The notes under the pieces are model-generated. The model was not told the origin of the DNA and did no database searches. It saw only the letters and a program-made list of their open reading frames with translations. The translations under genes were made by a program, and so were the position numbers. Below, piece by piece: positions 16,478 to 23,253 of a DNA stretch of 64,000 nucleotides. How positions within the stretch are numbered: the first letter of the stretch is position 1; each line of letters begins with the position of its first letter. The stretch spans positions 62,001-126,000 of the forward strand of contig JAWKVW010000007.1 in assembly GCA_041397845.1 (NCBI GenBank). Reading direction: 5' to 3'. The DNA comes from JAKPQE01 sp041397845. Lineage in GTDB: Bacteria > Pseudomonadota > Alphaproteobacteria > Rhizobiales > JAKPQE01.

Positions 16478-17833
16478 ATGGTCTTTCGACAGGGAACACG
16501 GCTGCATTTCCGGTGGGCGCTTCTCGTCGCGCTCGCCGGCCTCACCTTGCTTGCCGGCTGCTCCAGCGACCTGATGCAGCAGCAGATCTGCGCCGACATC
16601 ATTCCGGCGCTCGAGACCGAGGACCCGATGATTGCGGTCGTTTCGGCCGAGAGCGTCAAGGACGCGCCGGTCGCCATCGTCGACTATGCGACCGGTGGCG
16701 AGGGCATCCGCTGGACCTCGAAGCGGATCGTCTGCCGGTTCGGCGGCTCCGGCTTTGCCACCGAACGGCAGACGCTGTCGCATGTCGAGATCGACAACGT
16801 GCCGGTTGGCGAGGCGCAGCTCTGGGCGCTGAACCGGTTCTGGCTCGGGGAGATCGGCGCCGTTGCCGAGGGGCGACACCGGATCGTGCGCCAGCCGCAT
16901 GACGGCAGTTCGCCGGCGCTCGGCTATTTCCTGCAGCAGTTCGTCAATGCCGGCGTCGTCTCGGCGATCTATGTGATGCTCGCCGTCGCCTACGCCCTCG
17001 TCTACGGGGTGACCAACCGGATCAACCTCGCCTTCGGCGAGATGGCGACGGTCGGCGCCTATGGAGCCGTCGTCGGCGTTGCCGCGGCGCTGGCGATCGG
17101 GCGGCCCGACGTCGCCGGGGCGCTTGCGATTGCCGTTGCGATGGCGATGGCGGTGACCGTCCTTGCCGGCGACGCCATCGGGCGACTGGTTTTCCTGCCG
17201 CTGATGCAACGGCGGTCGGCGGCGACGATCGTTGCAACGCTCGGTGCCGCGATCGCGCTGCAGGAGGCGCTGCGCCTTGCCCAGGGCACGCGCGAGCGCT
17301 GGCTGCAGCCAATCCTGAACGAGCCGCACATCCTCCTCGGCGGCGCCTTTCCGGTGATCGTGACGACCATGCAGGCCGCGATCGTCGCGGCGACGGTCTT
17401 CGTCATCGCCGCACTCATCATCTCGATGCGGAAAAGCGCCTTCGGGCGCAACTGGCGGGCCGTGGCGGACGACCCGAAAATGGCCGGCCTTCTCGGCATC
17501 GACCCGGCCGACACGGTGCTGAAGGCGTTCTCGGCAGCGGCCGTGCTCGCCGGCCTCACCGGCGCCGTCCTGACGCTGCACTATGGCGGCACCAGCTTCT
17601 CCATGGGCACCATCATCGGCCTCAAGGCCCTTGTCGCCGCTATCGTCGGCGGCATCGGCTCGCCGGCCGGGGCGGCGCTCGGCGGCCTTCTCATCGGTCT
17701 TCTGGAGACCTTCTGGTCGGCCTATCTGCCGATGGCCTATCGCGACGCGATGGTGCTCGGCGTCCTCATCGTCGTATTGATCCTCAGGCCGGGCGGCCTC
17801 ATCGGCCCGCGCCTACAAGGAAAACGCCCATGA
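16478..17833 (+). CDS. LivH-like branched-chain amino acid ABC permease with lipoprotein-like N-terminal extension
   Basis: 451 residues. The C-terminal 300 residues are a LivH-type permease with about eight membrane segments (AIYVMLAVAYALVYGVTNRI, NLAFGEMATVGAYGA, GLKALVAAIVGGIGSPAGAA). The first 150 residues are foreign to LivH: a hydrophobic stretch ends in a lipobox-like LLAGCSS (Cys27), followed by a soluble segment with two Cys. No LivM, ATPase or binding-protein gene adjoins, so the partners are elsewhere. It overlaps ilvA by 4 bp (ATGA), which suggests co-translation with amino acid catabolism. Substrate unknown. Confidence 0.82.
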   Translation: MVFRQGTRLHFRWALLVALAGLTLLAGCSSDLMQQQICADIIPALETEDPMIAVVSAESVKDAPVAIVDYATGGEGIRWTSKRIVCRFGGSGFATERQTLSHVEIDNVPVGEAQLWALNRFWLGEIGAVAEGRHRIVRQPHDGSSPALGYFLQQFVNAGVVSAIYVMLAVAYALVYGVTNRINLAFGEMATVGAYGAVVGVAAALAIGRPDVAGALAIAVAMAMAVTVLAGDAIGRLVFLPLMQRRSAATIVATLGAAIALQEALRLAQGTRERWLQPILNEPHILLGGAFPVIVTTMQAAIVAATVFVIAALIISMRKSAFGRNWRAVADDPKMAGLLGIDPADTVLKAFSAAAVLAGLTGAVLTLHYGGTSFSMGTIIGLKALVAAIVGGIGSPAGAALGGLLIGLLETFWSAYLPMAYRDAMVLGVLIVVLILRPGGLIGPRLQGKRP

Positions 17834-19056
17834 CCGTGACCCTCGACGACATCCGCGCCGCCCAGACGACGATTGCCGGCGCCGTCATGCGCACGCCGTT
17901 CCTGCCGGCGCCGAAGCTCTCGGCCCTGACCGGCGCCGACATCCGCGTCAAATACGAGAACATGCAGGTCACGAACGCCTTCAAGGAGCGCGGCGCCGTC
18001 GTCAAGCTCGCCTCGCTCTCGCCCGAGGACCGGGCGCGCGGCGTCATCGCCATGTCGGCCGGCAACCACGCCCAGGCGGTCGCCTATCACGCCGCACGGC
18101 TCGGCATTCCGGCAACGATCGTGATGGCGGAACCGACGCCGTTCGTGAAGGTTGCCGCGACGCGCGGCTATGGCGCGCGGGTCGTGCTCATCGGCGAGAC
18201 CCTGTCGGAGGCGCAGCACGAGGCCGAGGCGATCGCCGAGCGCGGGGGGCTGACCTTCGTCCACCCCTATGACGACGCGGACGTCATCCGCGGCCAGGGC
18301 ACGATCGCACTCGAGATGCTGGAAGATGCGCCGGACCTCGACACGATCGTCGTGCCGGTCGGCGGCGGCGGCCTCATCTCCGGCGTCGCGACGGCAGCCA
18401 AGGCGCTGAAGCCTTCCATCGAGATCATCGGCGTCGAGACCGTTCACTATCCCTCGATGTGGTCGGCGCTGCGCGGCGAGACGCCGAAATGCGGCGGCAA
18501 CACGCTGGCCGAGGGCATCGCCGTCAAGAATGTCGGCAAGCTGACGCTGGAGATCGTGCGCCGGCTCGTTGACGAGATCGTGCTCGTCAAGGAAGCCGAG
18601 ATCGAGCGGGCGGTGAACGCCTATCTGACGCTGCAAAAGGCGATGGCCGAGGGCGCGGGAGCGGCCGGCCTTGCGGCGCTGCTTGCCGCGCCGGCCCGGT
18701 TTCGCGGGCGGCGGATCGGCCTCATCCTCGCCGGCGGCAATATCGATGCCCGCATCCTTGCCTCGATCATGGTGCGCGAGCTTGCCCGCGAGGAGCGGAT
18801 CGCGGCGATCCGGATCACCATTCCCGACCGGCCCGGCGTGCTCGGCCAGATCACCACGACGATCGGCAATCTCGGCGGCAACATCCTCGAGGTCTCGCAC
18901 CACCGGCTGTTTCTCAAGGTGCCGGCGAAGGGCGCGACCGTCGACGTCACCATGGAGACGCGCGACGCGGCCCATGCCAACGAGATCATCGCCGGGCTCG
19001 AGGCCAAGGGCTTCGATGTCGTGCGCCTCGACCAGGCGGCCGAGGAACTGCGCTGA
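17830..19056 (+). CDS. ilvA: Threonine ammonia-lyase with C-terminal ACT domain
   Basis: PLP enzyme that deaminates threonine to 2-oxobutanoate. 408 residues: fold II PLP domain (about 1-320) with the Lys motif NAFKERGAVVKL, AMSAGNHAQAVAYHA, and the glycine-rich phosphate loop VPVGGGGLISG; then an ACT domain (about 325-403) with RITIPDRPGVLGQITTTIG. The short form with one ACT domain is like the catabolic-type or TdcB-like rhizobial enzymes rather than the E. coli IlvA with two ACT-like units. Overlaps the LivH-like permease by 4 bp. Confidence 0.9.
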   Translation: MTVTLDDIRAAQTTIAGAVMRTPFLPAPKLSALTGADIRVKYENMQVTNAFKERGAVVKLASLSPEDRARGVIAMSAGNHAQAVAYHAARLGIPATIVMAEPTPFVKVAATRGYGARVVLIGETLSEAQHEAEAIAERGGLTFVHPYDDADVIRGQGTIALEMLEDAPDLDTIVVPVGGGGLISGVATAAKALKPSIEIIGVETVHYPSMWSALRGETPKCGGNTLAEGIAVKNVGKLTLEIVRRLVDEIVLVKEAEIERAVNAYLTLQKAMAEGAGAAGLAALLAAPARFRGRRIGLILAGGNIDARILASIMVRELAREERIAAIRITIPDRPGVLGQITTTIGNLGGNILEVSHHRLFLKVPAKGATVDVTMETRDAAHANEIIAGLEAKGFDVVRLDQAAEELR

Positions 19057-19137
19057 CGGCCGGCGGCGATGATCGGAACTTGCAGCGCTCCCCTGCCGTT
19101 CCCATGTAAATGCGGGACGAACAAGGGAGTGCCCCTG

Positions 19138-19653
19138 ATGAACAGCATCGACACCCGCCGTTTCGACGACACCGCCGACGGGCCGGAATTCGCCTATGAT
19201 CCGGACACGCAGCCGGAGCTCTTCGAAGGGGTGCGGACGCGCCGGTTCACGGCGTTCCTCATCGATGCGGCGATCATTCTGGCGCTGACCCTTCTGGTCG
19301 GCATTCTCGTCTTTTTCCTCGGCGTCCTGACGCTCGGCTTCGGCTGGCTGCTCTATGGCGGCATTTTCCCGGCCGTGGCGCTGATCTACACGGCGATGAC
19401 GGCCGGCGGGCCGAACTCGGCAACGATCGGCATGCGGACCATGGGCCTTGAGCTGCGCACCTGGTACGGCGCGAAGATGTACCACCTGCTGGCCGCCATG
19501 CATGCACTGGTCTTCTACTTCTCGATCTCGATGCTGACGCCGGCCGTGCTGCTCGTCTGTCTCTTCAACGGCCGCAAGCGCTGCCTGCACGACATGCTGA
19601 TGGGCACGATCGTCATCAACACCAGCAAGCAGGCCGAGGCGTTCAACAGCTAA
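19138..19653 (+). CDS. RDD family membrane protein
   Basis: A 171-residue integral membrane protein of the RDD family, some members of which are sodium/proton exchangers; the role here is unknown. After a 38-residue soluble N-terminus comes RRFTAFLIDAAIILALTLLV carrying the Arg and Asp of the family motif, then further segments LTLGFGWLLYGGIFPAVALI and LLAAMHALVFYFSISML, with TIGMRTMGLELR between. ATG at 19138 is preceded by AGGGAG at good spacing; an in-frame ATG 69 bp upstream lacks one. Followed directly by a triplicate repeat. Confidence 0.82.
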   Translation: MNSIDTRRFDDTADGPEFAYDPDTQPELFEGVRTRRFTAFLIDAAIILALTLLVGILVFFLGVLTLGFGWLLYGGIFPAVALIYTAMTAGGPNSATIGMRTMGLELRTWYGAKMYHLLAAMHALVFYFSISMLTPAVLLVCLFNGRKRCLHDMLMGTIVINTSKQAEAFNS

Positions 19654-19745
19654 GCGGGCAAGCGACCGCTGACGGCAAATGGCCAAGCGGGCATGCGGCC
19701 GCAACGGCAGGGCCAAGCGGGCAAGCGCCCGCAGGCGGCAAAGGG
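19652..19745. repeat. Three imperfect 30-33 bp tandem hairpin repeats after the RDD gene
   Basis: Three copies starting AAGCGGGCAAGCG (first), AAGCGGGCATGCG (second) and AAGCGGGCAAGCG (third), beginning at the stop codon of the RDD gene. Each can fold into a short stem such as GCGGGC-AAGC-GCCCGC. They share the spacer element GGCAAATG/GGCA with the array after era. Confidence 0.6.
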
Positions 19746-19897
19746 CGGGGGCGGACGGTTCCGTGATCGGAACGGCCGCCCTCTTCGTACAAACGTCATG
19801 CAATTTGTCGCAATGGCGAGCGTTATGCCTTCGGCCGAGCGACTGGCGATGCTATCATGACGAGACGATTTGCCAGAACGGCGCCCCGAATGACGCG

Positions 19898-20644
19898 ATG
19901 ACCGAGCAGATCACCGACACGCCCCAATTCTACCTGACGGCGCCTGCCCCCTGCCCTTATCTGCCGGGGCGGCAGGAGCGCAAGGTGTTCACGCATCTCG
20001 TCGGGCGGCGGGCGGCCGGGCTCAATGACGTGCTCACCCAGGGCGGCTTCCGGCGCAGCCAGAACATCGCCTACCGGCCAAGCTGCGAGAGCTGCCGGGC
20101 CTGCGTCTCGGTGCGGGTGCTGGCCGACCGGTTCGAGGCGACGCGCAGCCTCAAGCGCATCCTGAAGGCCAATGGCGACCTCATCGGAGCCGAGCGCGGG
20201 GCGCTTCCGACCTCGGAGCAGTATTCGCTGTTCCGGCGCTATCTCGACGCCCGCCATTCCGACGGCGGCATGGCCGACATGACGGTGCTCGACTATGCGA
20301 TGATGGTCGAGGATACGTTCGTCGACACGATGATCGTCGAATACCGCCGCCGGGGGCCCGATTCGAGCTTTACCAAGCGCGGCGAAGGCCCGCTGATCGG
20401 CGCGGCGCTGACCGACGTTCTCGCCGACGGCCTGTCGATGGTCTACAGTTTCTACGATCCCGAGCTTGCTGACCGCAGCCTCGGCACCTTCATGATCCTC
20501 GACCATATCCGCCGGGCGCGCTGGCGCGGCCTGCCGCATGTCTATCTTGGCTACTGGGTCGAGGGCTCGGAAAAGATGGACTACAAGCGCCGCTTCCTGC
20601 CGCAGGAACACCTCATCGGCGAGACCTGGATACGGGCGCGATAG
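19898..20644 (+). CDS. bpt: Aspartate/glutamate leucyltransferase (Bpt)
   Basis: Transfers leucine from Leu-tRNA to proteins with N-terminal Asp or Glu, marking them for ClpS/ClpAP in the N-end rule pathway. 248 residues: N-terminal domain with PCPYLPGRQERKVFTHLVG and the Cys pair motif YRPSCESCRACVSVRV, and a GNAT-like C-terminal domain with DGLSMVYSFYDPELADRSLG, VYLGYWVEGSEKMDYKRRF. Family length is about 240-260. The ATG at 19898 is the natural N-terminus although no strong ribosome-binding sequence is visible. Confidence 0.92.
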   Translation: MTEQITDTPQFYLTAPAPCPYLPGRQERKVFTHLVGRRAAGLNDVLTQGGFRRSQNIAYRPSCESCRACVSVRVLADRFEATRSLKRILKANGDLIGAERGALPTSEQYSLFRRYLDARHSDGGMADMTVLDYAMMVEDTFVDTMIVEYRRRGPDSSFTKRGEGPLIGAALTDVLADGLSMVYSFYDPELADRSLGTFMILDHIRRARWRGLPHVYLGYWVEGSEKMDYKRRFLPQEHLIGETWIRAR

Positions 20645-20651
20645 GCCTTCC

Positions 20652-21074
20652 CTACTCTGAATCCGGCCGCCGCGTGCGCAGCGCCTTGATGGCGCCGCGG
20701 CGGGATTTTTCGTCCATGCGGCGGCGTTTCGAGCCGAGCGTCGGGCGGGTCGGGCGGCGCGGCGTCTGGACGATGGTGGCGGCGCGGACCAGTTCGACGA
20801 GGCGCTCGATCGCGTCCTCGCGGTTGCGCTCGCGGGTGCGAAAGCGCTGGGCGGTGATGACGACGACGCCATCAGCCGTGATGCGCCGGTCGCGGGCGGC
20901 GAGCAGGCGCTGGCGCACCGGCTCTGGCAGCGACGGCGAGCGGGCCGCATCGAAGCGGATCTGCACCGCCGTCTCGACCTTGTTGACGTTCTGGCCGCCG
21001 GGCCCCGAGGCGCGGATGAAGCTCTCCTCGATCTCGCGCTCGTCGAGCGATATGCGGTCGGTGACAGGGATCAT
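20652..21074 (-). CDS. arfB: Alternative ribosome-rescue factor ArfB / peptidyl-tRNA hydrolase
   Basis: Releases peptides from ribosomes stalled without a stop codon. 140 residues: catalytic domain with the release-factor motif RASGPGGQNVNKVETAVQIR, then a linker and a basic C-terminal tail (RPTRPTLGSKRRRMDEKSRR) that enters the empty mRNA channel. The ATG at 21074 (MIPVTDRISLDERE) gives the usual N-terminus. It converges with bpt, the stops being 7 bp apart. The tmRNA partner protein SmpB is encoded at 37476, so two rescue systems are present. Confidence 0.93.
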   Translation of the reverse strand: MIPVTDRISLDEREIEESFIRASGPGGQNVNKVETAVQIRFDAARSPSLPEPVRQRLLAARDRRITADGVVVITAQRFRTRERNREDAIERLVELVRAATIVQTPRRPTRPTLGSKRRRMDEKSRRGAIKALRTRRPDSE

Positions 21075-21116
21075 CGGTCGGTCACAGGCAAGGGCGTCGG
21101 CGCGGCCGCCGGGCAA

Positions 21117-21764
21117 TCATTTCGGCAACCCGGCGCGCACCTTCTCGAACACATCACGGAACATCGCCTCGGTCAGGCGGCCGGTATTCGTGTTGTAGCG
21201 CGAACAATGGTAGCTGTCGAAAAGCTGCAGGCCGTCGATGGCGTGCACCGCGCCATGGCCGAAGGCGTGGCGCGCCCGCACCGCGCCGAGTGCCGAGAGC
21301 GTCGAATCATGGGCGATACGGCCAAGGGCGACGATCGCCGCAAGGTCTGAAAAGCCGGCGATGGTGCGCTCGAGATAGGGCCGGCAGGCGGCAATCTCGG
21401 CGCCTACGGGCTTGTTCTCGGGCGGCACGCAGCGCACCGCGTTGGTGATCGCGGCGCCGACAAGCTCGAGGCCGTCGTCCGGACGAGCCGCATACGTGCC
21501 CCGGGCGAAGCCGAAATCGATCAGCGTCTGGTAGAGCAGATCGCCGGCATAGTCGCCGGTGAACGGCCGGCCGGTGCGGTTGGCACCGCGCAGGCCAGGC
21601 GCAAGGCCAACGATGAGCAGGCGGGCGCCGGGGTCGCCAAAGGTCGGCACCGGCGCGTTGAACCAGCCCGGCTCCGCCTGTCGCTGGGTCTGCCGGAAGG
21701 CAGCGAGCCGGGGACAGGCGCCACAGTCCCGCCCCGGATCGCGAAGATTGTCGGTCGCAGCCAT
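21117..21764 (-). CDS. Uracil-DNA glycosylase, family 5 (UDGb type)
   Basis: Removes uracil (and possibly hypoxanthine) from DNA. 215 residues from the ATG at 21764; a GTG 12 bp upstream is an alternative. The iron-sulfur type is shown by CGACPRLAAF near the N-terminus, CVPPENKP in the middle and YHCSRYNTNTGRLT near the end. The active-site motif 1 is GLAPGLRGANRTGRPF, lacking the Asp of family 1. Sits 43 bp upstream of arfB and just after the NYN gene, a typical rhizobial order. Confidence 0.9.
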   Translation of the reverse strand: MAATDNLRDPGRDCGACPRLAAFRQTQRQAEPGWFNAPVPTFGDPGARLLIVGLAPGLRGANRTGRPFTGDYAGDLLYQTLIDFGFARGTYAARPDDGLELVGAAITNAVRCVPPENKPVGAEIAACRPYLERTIAGFSDLAAIVALGRIAHDSTLSALGAVRARHAFGHGAVHAIDGLQLFDSYHCSRYNTNTGRLTEAMFRDVFEKVRAGLPK

Positions 21765-21785
21765 GGCGGCACGCACGAGAGCCGA

Positions 21786-22382
21786 TCAGTCGTCGTACTC
21801 GTCGTAGTCCTCTTCCTGCTGCTGGGCCCGTTCGGCCTGACGCGCGGCGCGCTCGGCCGGATCGCGGCCGATCTTCGGCATCAGCGTGACGAGGTCGACG
21901 AAATGGTCGGCCTGCCGGCGCAGCTCGTCGGCGATCATCGGCGGCTGGGTCTGCAGGGTCGACACCACCGAGACCTTGCGGCCCTTGCGCTGAATGGCCT
22001 CGACGAGGCGGCGGAAATCGCCGTCGCCGGAGAACAGCACGATGTGATCGACCTGATCGGAGAGCTCCATGGCATCGACGGCAAGCTCGATGTCCATGTT
22101 GCCCTTGATCTTGCGGCGCCCGGTCGAGTCGTAGAACTCCTTCACCGGCTTGGTGACGACCTTGTAGCCATTGTAGTCGAGCCAGTCGATGAGCGGCCGT
22201 ATCGAGGAATATTCCTGATCCTCGACAAGCGCCGTATAGTAATAGCAGCGCAGCAGATATCCCTTGCCACGGAATTCCTGCAGCAACCGCTTGTAGTCGA
22301 TATCGGCACCAAGCGACTTTGCTGTCGCGTAAAGGTTGGCACCATCAATGAAAAGTGCGATTTTTTCCCGGGGATCGAACAT
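21786..22382 (-). CDS. NYN domain protein, LabA/DUF88 family
   Basis: Predicted RNase with a PIN-like fold. 198 residues; the acidic active site is visible as ALFIDGANLY (Asp14), IKGNMDIELAVDAMEL and LFSGDGDFRRLVEAIQRKG. The last 30 residues (AERAARQAERAQQQEEDYDEYDD region) are charged and acidic, probably disordered. It diverges from rpoZ across 360 bp, the conserved rhizobial labA/rpoZ arrangement. RNA substrate unknown. Confidence 0.9.
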   Translation of the reverse strand: MFDPREKIALFIDGANLYATAKSLGADIDYKRLLQEFRGKGYLLRCYYYTALVEDQEYSSIRPLIDWLDYNGYKVVTKPVKEFYDSTGRRKIKGNMDIELAVDAMELSDQVDHIVLFSGDGDFRRLVEAIQRKGRKVSVVSTLQTQPPMIADELRRQADHFVDLVTLMPKIGRDPAERAARQAERAQQQEEDYDEYDD

Positions 22383-22742
22383 TTTGTCTTTCGCTATCGG
22401 TTATGTCGTGAACCCGCCATTATGAATGCGGGTATGTCCTGGCGGCCGGCGCAACGAAATGTCGCCGCTGATGCATGTAGGGCCGTGGGCTGGCTTTTAC
22501 AGCTCTTGTTAATTGAGGCAGGGAGATAGGGCCCCTGCCGAAAATGTCATCAAACCAATGCGGCACGCCGCGCCGTGCTTGCCGCCGTTTTACTGGAGCC
22601 GCGAACCCTTCGCAAGTAAGTCGCGTGGCGAACCAACCCCTGAAAAACGCGGGGCGCGCGGGAGAGCCTTGTTTCGCTTGAATTCCTTTGCTGAAATGCC
22701 TAAAGAAGTCCGCTCGATCCCTAAACGCAAGGAGGTGCGCCG
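22383..22742. promoter_or_regulatory. Divergent intergenic region labA-type gene / rpoZ
   Basis: 360 bp holding both promoters. Two inverted repeats are visible: CCCGC-CATT/AATG-CGGG around 22413-22433 and GGCAGGG/CCCTGCC around 22517-22540. I looked for a two-piece tmRNA here and saw no tag-peptide or tRNA-like segment. AAGGAGG at 22729-22735 is the rpoZ ribosome-binding site. Confidence 0.4.
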
Positions 22743-23144
22743 ATGGCCCGCGTGACCGTCGAGGATTGCATCGACAAGGTACCGAATCGTTTTGAACTGG
22801 TTCTGCTCGCCAGCCATCGCGCGCGCATGATTTCCAGCGGTTCGCAGCTCACGATCGACCGCGACAACGACAAGAACCCGGTCGTTGCCCTGCGCGAGAT
22901 CGCAGAGCGCACCGTGTCCTCCGAGGACCTGAAGGAAGACTTCATCCACTCGCTGCAGAAGTACGTCGAGGTCGACGAGCCCGAGGGCGAGCCGGACACC
23001 GGCGCCGAGCCGGCCGGCTATCTGACCGCCGGCGACGACGCGGCGGCGGAGGGCGACGACATCGCCTTCGACCGCATGTCGGAGGAAGAGCTGCTGCGCG
23101 GTCTGCAGGACCTCGTGCCGCCGGACAATCGCGAAGAGATCTGA
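22743..23144 (+). CDS. rpoZ: DNA-directed RNA polymerase omega subunit
   Basis: Small core subunit that chaperones beta-prime and forms part of ppGpp site 1. 133 residues: the conserved N-terminal 60 residues MARVTVEDCIDKVPNRFELV, SHRARMISSGSQLTID, DKNPVVALREIAERTV, then a variable acidic tail as in other alphaproteobacteria. Strong AAGGAGG upstream of the ATG. It precedes rsh, matching the functional link to ppGpp. Confidence 0.96.
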   Translation: MARVTVEDCIDKVPNRFELVLLASHRARMISSGSQLTIDRDNDKNPVVALREIAERTVSSEDLKEDFIHSLQKYVEVDEPEGEPDTGAEPAGYLTAGDDAAAEGDDIAFDRMSEEELLRGLQDLVPPDNREEI

Positions 23145-23163
23145 GCGGCAACGCTCGGCTTGC

Positions 23164-23187
23164 GGCAACGCCCCGCCGGGCGTTGCC
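23164..23187 (+). terminator. Hairpin between rpoZ and rsh
   Basis: GGCAACGCCC (23164-23173) pairs perfectly with GGGCGTTGCC (23178-23187) around a CGCC loop, followed only by TTAAAG. It may be a terminator or an RNA stability/attenuation element, letting some transcription read into rsh. Confidence 0.55.
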
Positions 23188-23253
23188 TTAAAGACTCTGG
23201 ACACGCCGGCCGCGCGCCGGCGTTCTCGGTCCTCGGGCTCGGGGTGAGCCGCC

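Noticed and set aside
17737..19803. 688-codon minus-strand frame over ilvA and the RDD gene
   Set aside because: Mirror frame of clear coding sequences, no motif, no ribosome-binding site.
22383..22742. Possible tmRNA or other structured RNA between the NYN gene and rpoZ
   Set aside because: No tag-peptide, no tRNA-like acceptor or T-loop sequence; only modest inverted repeats.
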